Positions 1-7,300 are shown, counted from the first letter of the stretch. The stretch: 13,138 nt of DNA from Alphaproteobacteria bacterium (GCA_028869725.1 JAGWRJ010000764.1:1-13138), one strand, 5' to 3'. Notes: generated by a model from the letters alone, not told the origin. Program-made: numbers and translations.

Positions 1-2
1 AG

Positions 3-131
3 GGCGTATCGCGCGCAAGCCAGCCCATCGGCTTCTGGTTTTTCTTCCTGCTTTATTTCGGCGGTGGCCTGTACGTGGCGATCTATGCGCTGGGCCTGCT
101 GACGGGTCAGCGCGGGTCTTTGCCGCCTTAG
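3..131 (+). CDS. C-terminal end of an unidentified membrane protein (5' partial)
   Basis: The frame is open from the window edge to a TAG stop at 129-131 and gives about 42 residues. They contain one strongly hydrophobic stretch, starting near IGFWFFFLLYFGGGLY and continuing through VAIYALGLL, which reads as a membrane-spanning helix, then a short polar tail ending in LPP. The start lies outside the window, so the family cannot be named. The gene ends directly at a hairpin and is co-directional with umuD about 200 bp downstream. Codon use is GC-rich and coherent with a real gene, but only the tail is visible. Confidence 0.55.
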   Translation, partial: GVSRASQPIGFWFFFLLYFGGGLYVAIYALGLLTGQRGSLPP

Positions 132-158
132 AGTCGGCGCCTGAAGCCAGCGCCGACT
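132..158 (+). terminator. Hairpin immediately after the first gene, terminator-like
   Basis: A perfect 9-bp inverted repeat, AGTCGGCGC (132-140) and GCGCCGACT (150-158), with a 9-nt loop starts on the base after the TAG stop. No run of T follows, so it is not a textbook intrinsic terminator. It could be a weak or Rho-assisted terminator or a 3'-end stabilising stem. Confidence 0.45.
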
Positions 159-332
159 TCACGCGCACCGCCTCGGCAAAGACCGACAGTGGCTGGTAAC
201 GAGCATAGCGTCCGCACATGCCGCCATGCTGCTCCCGGATCCTGGCGGCTGTCATCTTGCGCGTACCTTCCCTGAGCCTTCTCAGGCCACCGACTCTGCT
301 AGGCTTGATTTCCGTTCACCAATCAATGCCCG
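159..332. other. Intergenic region upstream of umuD, no clear operator
   Basis: No coding signal is convincing on either strand. I looked for an enterobacterial-type LexA operator (CTGT-N8-ACAG) and for the TTAG/CTAA-type operator of xanthomonads, and saw neither clearly. There is also no good promoter or Shine-Dalgarno sequence before the chosen umuD start, so how umuD is controlled cannot be read from this stretch. Confidence 0.4.
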
Positions 333-944
333 ATGATCCCTCCCTCCTCCCACGGTGGCCGCCGGCCCGGCGCGGGGCGCAAGCCCGGCTCCGGCAGCTA
401 TGGCGAACCCACGCAGCCGCTGCGGGTACCGCACAGTCAGGTGCCGACGGTGCTGGCGTATCTGGAACGCTGGCGGGCCGGAACGATTCTGCCGCTGGAG
501 CCCGGTACCGCGGTGGCTCGCGATCCCTTGCCCCTGACCTCGGTTCCCGGAACCTCGGGCCCGATCCGCTTCAGCGCGGCCGTGCCCGCCGGCTTTCCCA
601 GTCCGGCCGATGACTATGTGCAGGAGTGCATCGATCTCAACCGCCACCTGATCCGGCAGGGTCATGAGGCCGCCACCTTCATCCTGCGCGTCGAGGGCTG
701 GTCGATGCTTGGCGCCGGCATCCACGACGGCGACGAGATCGTGGTCGATCGGGCGCTGAGCCCGGCTGAGGGCCGGATCGTGGTCGCGGTCGTCAACGGC
801 CAGTTGACGATCAAGCGCCTGCGCTTCCGCGAAGGCAAGCCGGTGCTGATCGCCGAGAACCCGCACTTTGCCGATCGCACCTTCGCCGAGGGCGAGGTCC
901 TCGAGATCTGGGGCGTGGTCACCCGGGTGTTGCACAAGGTCTGA
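333..944 (+). CDS. umuD: UmuD-like S24 peptidase, long form with basic N-terminal extension
   Basis: UmuD is cut by RecA-stimulated self-cleavage to UmuD', the partner of UmuC in the error-prone polymerase Pol V. The core matches the family: an AG cleavage site at residues 86-87 in VPAGFPSPADDY (UmuD has CGFPSPAADY), nucleophile Ser124 in GWSMLGAGIHDGDEIVVD, and general-base Lys161 in LTIKRL. The Ser-Lys spacing of 37 equals that of E. coli UmuD (60 and 97). At 203 aa it is about 64 residues longer than E. coli UmuD. The extra N-terminus begins with a Gly/Arg/Pro-rich stretch (GGRRPGAGRKPGSGSYGEPT) resembling an AT-hook, so DNA contact is possible but unproven. The ATG at 333 is the first in frame; no strong ribosome site precedes it, so the exact start is uncertain. 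umuC follows after 37 nt. The gene looks intact. Confidence 0.93.
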   Translation: MIPPSSHGGRRPGAGRKPGSGSYGEPTQPLRVPHSQVPTVLAYLERWRAGTILPLEPGTAVARDPLPLTSVPGTSGPIRFSAAVPAGFPSPADDYVQECIDLNRHLIRQGHEAATFILRVEGWSMLGAGIHDGDEIVVDRALSPAEGRIVVAVVNGQLTIKRLRFREGKPVLIAENPHFADRTFAEGEVLEIWGVVTRVLHKV

Positions 945-981
945 GGGGCATCGCCTCGGCAGGACCAGAGGATCCGGAGTC

Positions 982-1512
982 ATGCAGCGCCGCATCGCCC
1001 TCGTCGACGTCAACAACTTCTATGTCTCCTGCGAGCGGGTATTCCGGCCCGACCTCGAAGGCAAGCCGGTCGTGGTGCTGTCCAACAACGATGGCTGCGT
1101 GGTCGCCCGCTCGGCGGAAGTGAAAGCACTCGGTGTTCCGATGGGCCTGCCCTGGTTCCAGATGAAGGAACTGGCGCGTGAGCATCGGATCCTCGCCTTC
1201 TCGTCGAACTACACCCTGTATGGCGATCTGTCGGCGCGCGTGATGTCGGTGCTGGGCCAGTTCGCACCGGATCAGGAGGTCTACTCGATCGATGAATCCT
1301 TTCTCGACTTCACCCGGCAGCCGCATCTGGACCTGACGACGACAGGTCATTGCATTCGTGAGCGGGTGAAGCAGTGGGTCGGCGTCCCGGTCTCGGTCGG
1401 CATCGGATCGACCAAGACGCTGGCCAAGCTGGCCAACCACGTGGCCAAGAGGCGTGCCGGCTGGAACGGCGTGTGCGATCTCGGCACCCTGCCCGGGTCC
1501 GATCTCGAAGCT
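982..1512 (+). pseudogene. umuC: umuC 5' part (codons 1-177), interrupted by IS1111-group element
   Basis: UmuC is the Y-family catalytic subunit of DNA polymerase V. This piece carries the palm and fingers: the first metal-binding Asp at residue 9 (ALVDVNNFYVSCERVF), the catalytic pair D104-E105 in YSIDESFLDF (E. coli D101-E102), and GIGSTKTLAKLANHVAKR. The ATG at 982 is preceded by GGAG about 6 nt upstream; an in-frame extension back to 868 overlaps umuD and is not needed. Homology stops at residue 177 (SDLEA), exactly where the inserted element begins. The frame then reads 37 codons of element sequence to a stop at 1621-1623. The product would lack the thumb, little finger and clamp-binding motif, so no functional Pol V is expected. 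Confidence 0.93.
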
Positions 1513-1515
1513 GAT

Positions 1516-1527
1516 ATGACTTTCGCC
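1516..1527 (+). repeat. Subterminal inverted repeat of the IS1111-group element, transposase-distal end
   Basis: ATGACTTTCGCC here is the exact reverse complement of GGCGAAAGTCAT at 3030-3041. It lies 3 bp inside the CT junction dinucleotide. Confidence 0.9.
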
Positions 1528-1532
1528 GTCAA
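1527..1532 (-). promoter_or_regulatory. Outward -35 box (TTGACG), possible circle-junction promoter
   Basis: Read on -, TTGACG lies 15-20 bp inside the end of the element and points outward. In the inserted state no good -10 sits in the umuC flank. If the ends are joined through the CT core, as in the circular transposition intermediate, the box lies 17 bp from CAGCAT at the other end, a moderate -10, followed by the transposase gene. Junction promoters of this kind are known in the IS110 family (for example IS492); for this copy it is inference. Confidence 0.3.
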
Positions 1533-1805
1533 GCGTGCAGGGGGTTGGGTGTCGTTACATGAGCGTTTCGATGAATTCCCTGGAGGCGACGCAGCCAGTA
1601 CGACCGACGGTGGCTCAAGCTGATATGCGCGGGTTGGATACCGCAGTACTGGGATCCGTCATGCGGGCCTGCCTCGATCTCTTCACGCGAGTCAGCGGTG
1701 CTGCATGCTGTCGCCTAGCCTCGTCGAGGGTTGCCCACCACACCGGGCTGCGTCGTCTGCAGGGAACTCGTGCTGTCTCCTGAAATGAAGGGGGTGGGAT
1801 CGTGG

Positions 1806-2918
1806 TCAGACAGCCACGGGCAGAGGGGTCAGGCGCGCGATATCCCAGATGAAGCCCGCCAGTTCGCGCGCCACGGCGACGATGGCGACGTTGGGATGCT
1901 TGCCGTGCAGGGTGAGGCGGCGATACCGGCCACACAGGCGCAGTTGCGCATCCCAGGCGCGATCGACGATGGGCTTGGCAAGCGCTTCATGGCGCACCTG
2001 GATGATCCGGCTGACCTTGGCCGGATAGCGGTACGACCAAGCGGCCTCGATCAGGAGCTTGCGCGCATAGCCATTGCCAGTCTTGGCGATGCCGCCCAGC
2101 CGGCGTGTGCCGCCGGAGCTGTGTTCGCTGGGCGTCAGGCCGAGCCAAGCCATCAGCTGGCGGGGGCGCTCAAAGCGCCCGAGGTCGCCGATTTCGGCGA
2201 GGATCCCCAGCGCGGCGGTGAACTGCACCCCGCGCAAGGCTTGCAGTGCCTGCAACACCGGATGGAAGCGCCACTGCGGCGCTGCTTCGCGCAACGCCGT
2301 CTCCAGGCGTGCGCATTGGGCAATCCGGTCTTCGATCGCGCGCCGGTGTTCCTCGAAGGCCATCTGCGACCACGGCGCCGGGAAGACGAACTCCGACAAC
2401 CAGCGCCGATGCGCCGGCCCCCAGTTGGCGGTGCCGGTGTAGCGCACGCCGTGCATGAGCAGGAACGACTTCAGCCGCTGCCGGGCCTGGCGCAGATCCT
2501 GCTTGGCCGCGCCCCACGCCCGCACCAGATCGCGCAAGGCCTCATCCTCGACATCCGGCACATGCACGCTCGCCAGATCATTCATGCGCAGCGCCTTGAC
2601 CAGCATGATCGCATCGCGCCGATCGGTCTTGACCCGATCCCCCGGCTTACGGGCGATCAGCGACGGCGCGCACACCGTGCACGCAAAACCCTTCTTCGTC
2701 AGATGCCGGTATAGCCCGTAGCCACAAGGCCCTGCTTCGTACACCCACACCACCCGCGCGCCCTTGGACTGCATCCGCATGCACACCTTGTCCATGTCGC
2801 ACTCGCGTACACCCACGTTGCCCAGCACCTGGACCTCGCCCATGTCGACCGAGTACGCGGCCACGATGCTGTCCTTGTGCACATCCAGACCGACAAACAC
2901 AGTGCTATCGTTTTTCAT
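1806..2918 (-). CDS. IS110-family (IS1111 group) DEDD transposase
   Basis: A 370-aa recombinase that excises and inserts the element, guided by an element-encoded RNA. The RuvC-like N-terminal domain shows the DEDD set: D12 in FVGLDVHKDS, E61 in VYEAGPCGYG, and D99 with D102 in KTDRRDA. The C-terminal Tnp20 domain has the conserved SEHSSGG motif (264-270), whose serine (267 or 268) is the likely nucleophile, followed by GIAKTGNGYARKLLIEAAW. The ATG at 2918 is chosen because it follows GGAGGT by 5-6 nt and because family homology starts there; the open frame extends upstream to 3167 without homology. The ribosome site lies within a 14-bp inverted repeat, which suggests translational damping. 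Length is normal and no lesion is visible. Confidence 0.95.
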   Translation of the reverse strand: MKNDSTVFVGLDVHKDSIVAAYSVDMGEVQVLGNVGVRECDMDKVCMRMQSKGARVVWVYEAGPCGYGLYRHLTKKGFACTVCAPSLIARKPGDRVKTDRRDAIMLVKALRMNDLASVHVPDVEDEALRDLVRAWGAAKQDLRQARQRLKSFLLMHGVRYTGTANWGPAHRRWLSEFVFPAPWSQMAFEEHRRAIEDRIAQCARLETALREAAPQWRFHPVLQALQALRGVQFTAALGILAEIGDLGRFERPRQLMAWLGLTPSEHSSGGTRRLGGIAKTGNGYARKLLIEAAWSYRYPAKVSRIIQVRHEALAKPIVDRAWDAQLRLCGRYRRLTLHGKHPNVAIVAVARELAGFIWDIARLTPLPVAV

Positions 2919-3020
2919 GCTGACCTCCGCGGTGAATACCGTTGATGAGCGTAGCGTTGCCTCGCTCCTGCGGCTCTGGCTTCCGGCCAACCCGCGTCTT
3001 GAGCCTCCGCGGAGGTCAGC
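2919..3020 (-). promoter_or_regulatory. 14-bp inverted repeat sequestering the transposase ribosome binding site
   Basis: GCTGACCTCCGCGG (2919-2932) and its exact reverse complement (3007-3020) flank 74 nt in the transposase leader. On the - strand transcript the downstream arm contains GGAGGT and ends at the ATG. Any transcript entering from outside the element would carry both arms and could fold the ribosome site into a 14-bp GC-rich stem, a device several IS families use to prevent activation by read-through. Confidence 0.6.
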
Positions 3021-3029
3021 GCACCACCA

Positions 3030-3041
3030 GGCGAAAGTCAT
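3030..3041 (-). repeat. Subterminal inverted repeat of the IS1111-group element, transposase-proximal end
   Basis: GGCGAAAGTCAT is the exact reverse complement of 1516-1527. It lies 5 bp inside the CT dinucleotide at 3047-3048. Confidence 0.9.
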
Positions 3042-3048
3042 GCTGTCT

Positions 3049-3810
3049 CTGCTGGCCAGCATCGAGTTACGCGAGGTCTGGGGCGTGGGCCGCAAGACGG
3101 CGATGAAGCTCGCCGAGCAGGGCATCCGCTCGGTGGCGGATCTCCGGACCGCCGATCCGCGTCGCATCGGTGAGCGCTACAGCGTGGTCATGGAGCGCAC
3201 CGTGCGCGAGCTGCGCGGTGAATCCTGCATCGATCTGGAAGACGACGCACCACCCAGGCAGCAGATCATTGCCAGTCGCTCGTTTGGCGCGCCGGTATGG
3301 ACCGAGGCGGAGCTGGCGGAAAGTCTGCGCGCCTACATGGGCCGTGCGGCCGAGAAGCTGCGCCGTCAGCACAGCGTAGCCGGGCGCGTCGGGGTGTGGC
3401 TCGAGACCAACCGGCATCGATTGCAGGATGCGCAGTACCACCCCAGCGGGACCTTGCCGCTGCCGGCGCCGAGCGATGACACGGCTGTGCTCACGCAGGC
3501 GGCGATGGCGGTTCTGCATCATCTCTACCGGGACGGCTTTCGCTATGTCAAAGCCGGGGTGATGCTGCTGGAACTCGGGGACCGTGGCGTTGAACAGGGG
3601 CAACTGTTCGCGGACGCGCACTCCGCATCGGAACCTGGGCACAGCGCGCTGATGACCACACTGGATCGGATCAATGCGAAGTGGGGCAAGGGCACGCTGG
3701 GGATCGGCAGTGCCGGACTGCAGTCACCGCGGCGCTGGACCATGAAGCGCGGCACGATGACGCCGGCGTACACGACGCGCTGGAGCGATCTGGCAATCGT
3801 GAAGGCTTGA
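3049..3810 (+). pseudogene. umuC: umuC 3' part (codons 178-430), separated from its start by the IS element
   Basis: This piece continues UmuC after the insertion: ALLASIELREVWGVGRK (helix-hairpin-helix thumb), RTVRELRGESCIDLEDDAP, the SRSFG segment, the little finger, and a clamp-binding sequence QGQLF at about residues 360-364 of the restored protein (E. coli has QLNLF). It ends normally with TTRWSDLAIVKA. With codons 1-177 it makes 430 aa, against 422 in E. coli UmuC, and there is no other lesion, so the IS insertion is the only visible inactivating event. The frame continues upstream into the element, but an ATG there would give a product without the catalytic carboxylates. Confidence 0.93.
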
Positions 3811-3952
3811 CGGTGCGCAACAGGCCAGTGGCGCGGCTGATCGACGTAGGCGTATTTCATTTCCTCTGCGGAGACGCTCATCGACCATCCGTTCAGCGTT
3901 TCGCTCACGGAGCCCATGCAGTGACGCCCAACAAGGCGATTCAATCCGGCGC
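3811..3952. other. Non-coding stretch with a possible half attC site
   Basis: No gene is supported here. GCCCAAC at 3926-3932 fits the integron attC R'' consensus RYYYAAC and is followed by AAGGCGATTCAATCCG, similar to the left half of many chromosomal-integron attC sites. A short hairpin (CCGGC 3946-3950 with GCCGG 3958-3962) follows. The matching right-hand GTTRRRY box is absent and IS630-like coding begins instead. At best this is a truncated site. Confidence 0.25.
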
Positions 3953-4078
3953 AAAGTGCCGGCACGCGCCAAGGCCAAACTGCGAGCTGCCGCCGAAGAC
4001 CACATGGCCGCAATCGGCAGCCAACCGGAGTGTGTGAAAGCCTACTTCCGCGACCCGCATGTCCGCTATGCCGCTTGA
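3953..4078 (+). pseudogene. IS630-family transposase remnant, C-terminal about 41 residues
   Basis: The frame ending at the TGA of 4076-4078 reads VPARAKAKLRAAAEDHM, then QPECVKAYFRDPHVRYAA. This is the characteristic tail of IS630-family DDE transposases (a PxRTKxxL-HM helix, then QPERVKSYF...VRYAA at the very C-terminus). Nothing upstream matches the DDE core, so all but the tail has been lost. It is on the opposite strand to the IS3 scrap that follows. Identification rests on remembered family sequences. Confidence 0.7.
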
Positions 4079-4158
4079 TACTATTCAAGGGCCCGATCTA
4101 TAGGCGCAGGCGCCAGTCCTCGTCTACGGCGACGTTCTCGGTCGATGCCGACTGGGCT

Positions 4159-4284
4159 CATCCTCCTGGGCAGGCCGCGAATGACGCCCAAGCGATCCAG
4201 CACGCGCGTGACGCCCGTGCCCGAGATGGCTCGCTCGACTTCGATGCCCACCGACTCATGCGTGGCATCGTCACCCAGCGCATT
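4159..4284 (-). pseudogene. IS3-family OrfB (integrase core) remnant
   Basis: On -, about 42 residues read LGDDATHESVGIEVERAISG, then TGVTRVLDRLGVIRGLPRRM. This matches the rve-domain segment of IS3-family OrfB around its first catalytic Asp (VVDDATHEAVAIEVERAISG...RVLDRL...RGLP). The segment opens after a TGA (4285-4287). The expected continuation with the second Asp (DNGxEF) is missing and replaced by Arg-rich nonsense. Both ends of the gene are lost, so this is a dead fragment. It lies directly downstream of the STAND gene on the same strand. Confidence 0.72.
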
Positions 4285-4325
4285 TCAGGGCTCGGCATGC
4301 CATTCCTTGTGGTTGCGGGGAGGTA

Positions 4326-7300
4326 CTAGTGCGGAGGCCGTTCGAGTGGAGCCCCTTTTTTTGCCAGCATTTCACGCAAGTCTTCCAACTCTTTCCAAAT
4401 TGCGATCGCTTGGTCGCAATCCTCCTGCGCTGCCTGATGATCTCCTTGCATGCGCCGTGCGGCGCATCGGGCGGAGTATGCTTTCGCCAGATGATCCAGC
4501 GTGTCGGTGAACACCTCGTCCGAACGCATCTTCAGATGCTCCAAAAATGCGATTGCCCGGTCGTAATCCTCCAACGCCGCTTGATTATTTCCTTGCATGC
4601 TCCGTTCGTCGCCGCGATCGAGGTATAGCTTCGCCAGATAATCCTGCATGACGGGCGCTAGCACCTTGTCCAGAGGCTTTTTCAGATACTCCCAAATTGC
4701 GATTGCGAGGTCATAATCCTCCAACGCCGCTTGATTATTTCCTTGCATGCTCTTCCGTGTGAGGCCGCGAGAGAAGTATTCTTTCGCTAGGCTGTCCTGC
4801 ATGTCGGGCGTGAAAACCTTGTCCGGGCGCTTTTTCAGATGCTCCCAAATTGCGATTGCACGATTATAATCCTCCAACGCCGCTTGATCATTTCCTTGCA
4901 TGCGCTGTGCGTAGCCCCTACTAGAGCTAACCTTGGCCGCTTTGTGCTGCATGTCGGGCGTGAAATCCTCACCCAGGGCAAGTTGCAATTCCCACAGGCT
5001 GGCGAGCGCGTCGCCATAATGCATCGCCGCCGATGCATGGGCTCCAACCTCGACCTCGGCATTGGCTGTTTCAAACAGCATATCTATCCATATATCTAGA
5101 AAATGCAGATGATCTTTGTCCAGACAAATTACGTGTGAAATGTTCGGTTTCTGTAGAGATGGAACATCGCAATCCGTGTCGTTTTTTTCATGGACCCCAT
5201 CATCGACGGTGGGATCCATGGAAAACCTCAGCCAGGATCCGTAGAATCCCAGCGCTGCTGTAAGCAGTCCCAAGGCATCGGCATGGTGCGAGTCGCGCGC
5301 CTCATTACTCGCACGGTCGCGCAATTCGTTGATGAGGTCAAAGGACGCCTGTACGGATCGCTCATCACGCCAGTCGGTGGGTGCCAATGGATCCAGGAGA
5401 TCGACCACACCATCAAGATGTAGCGCCACCCAGTCGAGTTCCGCGCTGCGCGCGTCGTCGGGTCTGCTTAGCGCAGACACATCCTCGAGTAGTTGCTCCA
5501 CGAGGCGCCGCACCGTGTTCGCATAACCCTCCGGCTCCAGGCTGCGCACCACCTCATCCAGCCCCTTGATGCCCAGCCGGTAGCGCACATCGTCCTCACG
5601 TCGCCAAGTACCGAGCAAGGACTTGAGCAGGTACAGGCAGCTCGCCAGCCGCGGCGTGACGCGCGGCGTCCCTTCGACGAACAGGCTCAGCAAGGTGAGC
5701 GGCAAGCCGCGCCACGGCTGGCGCACCAGCACCGACAGGCGTTGCTGGTGCAGCTCGAAGGCGCGCTCGGTGATGGCCAGCACGTGCAGGGTGCGCTGCA
5801 TCAGGTCGGCCTGCGCCGTGTTGTCATAGCGCTGCAGGATCGCCCGCAGGTATTGCGGGATCAGCTTTTCGGGCTGCGGCAGGTTCTGCACCGCCTCGGC
5901 AGGCAGATCGCCGTCAGCCAGACGATCGACCAGGAAGCGCAGATACAGGAAGCGCCCATCGCTGGCCTGGAGCAGATGCTCCATCAGGTCCGGGAAGCTA
6001 ACCTCGCCCTCACTTTTGAGACGATCCAGGACCTTCGTGAGGGCGGATTTCGCGTAGGTCCGCATCAAGTCCACGTAGTCCTTATCGTCCAGCCCGATCT
6101 CGCGGCCGCTGGCCCCCTGCAGGGGGGCGAGCTTGGGTTGCAGCCAGGCAGGTAGTTCGGCCTGTGGCCGCGAGGTCAGCAGCACAAAGACCTCGGCCGG
6201 CAAGTCGTCCGGGCCGGGCAGGTAGTCGGCAATGCTTGGGTCTTCTTGCGCCAGTTCATCCAGTCCGTCGATGACCACCAGCAGCGGACGGCGCCCGAGC
6301 GTCTGGAAGGCGCCAAGAAAAGCGGCGAACGCCTGCGGCCCGGGGTGCTCCAGGTCGAGCGAGGGCAGCGGCTTGTTCTGCGCCTGCAGTCCGTAGGCCA
6401 TCTTCAAGCGCTCGCGCAACTGCTCGGCGAACTGCGCCAGATGGAACTGGTATTCGCGGCGGATGTAGAACACCGCCACCGCCAGGCCGGCGTCGAGCTC
6501 CTCGTTCTTGTAGATGTCGCGGTGCCGGGGATCGAGTCCGCGCACGAAGGTCGATTTGCCGACATGGGATGGCGCGCGCAGCCAGTACACGCCGCCCCGA
6601 CCGCTCTCGCGCCGGGATTCGATGAACGCCTGCAGCGGATGGCGCAGGTAGCCGGGCGACAGGTAGCTGCGCTCGACCGACTGCTCCTCGAGCATGTCCG
6701 CGATATCCTGCGGCAGCGCATCGGCGTCGAAGCCAGCGACGGCTTCGACCGCACGCGCCGGATGGGCCGCGTCGAAGCAGGCGCGCAGGGTGTCGTCGCG
6801 CACCAGGCTGATCTTGTAGGCATGGCCGCGCTCGTAGTTCAGCAGCCTAGAGTCGGGCACCTGCTTGCGCGCGTTGGTACTGTCGTAAAGGAAGATTTCC
6901 GACTTGCCGCAGACCTGGCAGCGCCGCGCGCTGAGGAACGGCGACAGGTCCAGCGTCCAGTCGGCGCCTTGCAGGTGCAGCGGCTGCGCGACGTCCAGCG
7001 CATGGCCTTGTGCATGCATGTCATCCAACACGACTTGCGCGCCCATGAGCGGCCGGCCGGTGGCGTCCTGCAGCGTCAAGCCTTCCCAGAGTTGCGCATA
7101 GGGCCGCAGCAGCCCATGTAGGCTGCCATTGGAATTTTCGAGAAAGCGTTCCAAGTCTTCCATCATCTGGCTCAGGTCGGCGCCGCGCACCCCGTGGCCG
7201 ATCACCTTGTTGCGCCACTGGACGGTCTCGGCGATCCATTGGCCGAAGGCGGTCTTCCGGTTCGGTATGCGCCGCCACATCTTGGCCAGCGGCGCCACCG

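Larger units (their letters stand above)
1513..1805 (-). ncRNA. Putative bridge (seeker) RNA region of the IS1111-group element
   Basis: IS110/IS1111 elements encode an RNA in their long non-coding end that pairs with target and donor DNA to guide insertion. Here the 293 nt after the transposase stop hold no convincing gene. They repeat the element's own left junction: AAGCTGATATG occurs at 1508-1518 (three target bases, core CT, six element bases) and again at 1617-1627. The second copy lies in a loop closed by nested stems 1595-1601/1646-1652 (CCAGTAC/GTACTGG) and 1608-1611/1640-1643, the expected form of a guide loop. A second echo, TGCTGTCTC, occurs at 1771-1779 and at the right junction (3041-3049). 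RNA ends and target guides are not resolved. Confidence 0.55.
1513..3048 (-). mobile_element. IS110-family element, IS1111 group, complete, inserted in umuC
   Basis: The element is about 1536 bp. It has one DEDD transposase on -, 12-bp subterminal inverted repeats (1516-1527 and 3030-3041) set 3 and 5 bp inside the flanking CT dinucleotides, and a 293-nt non-coding end downstream of the transposase. Subterminal repeats plus a long non-coding end after the gene are the marks of the IS1111 group; the IS110 group proper has the long end before the gene and lacks such repeats. The dinucleotide CT stands at both junctions (1511-1512 and 3047-3048), consistent with a CT crossover core. Deleting 1513-3048 joins GAAGCT to CTGCTGGCC and restores the UmuC frame (EALLAS), which fixes the boundaries to within the core. 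It appears complete and possibly still active. Confidence 0.9.

Noticed and set aside
132..332. LexA operator upstream of umuD
   Set aside because: I searched by eye for CTGT-N8-ACAG and TTAG...CTAA patterns and found no acceptable match. SOS control is likely from the gene's family but not visible here.
868..981. Upstream in-frame extension of umuC
   Set aside because: It overlaps umuD and lacks homology. The ATG at 982 has GGAG upstream and matches the UmuC N-terminus.
282..1440. Minus-strand frames opposite umuD and umuC (282-1016, 919-1440)
   Set aside because: They are shadows of well-recognised genes with no family features.
1731..2714. 327-codon open frame on + opposite the IS110 transposase
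   Set aside because: It is antisense to a clear DEDD transposase, and its composition (Arg/Gln/Ala-rich) is typical of a shadow frame.
3543..4088. 181-codon - frame over the umuC end and beyond
   Set aside because: It covers the real umuC 3' end antisense, and the part beyond 3810 matches nothing I recognise.
4380..4970. Regular repeats that might suggest a CRISPR array
   Set aside because: The period is about 150 bp, all spacings are multiples of three, and the units encode TPR-like repeats in an open frame. There are no spacer-like unique segments or cas genes.
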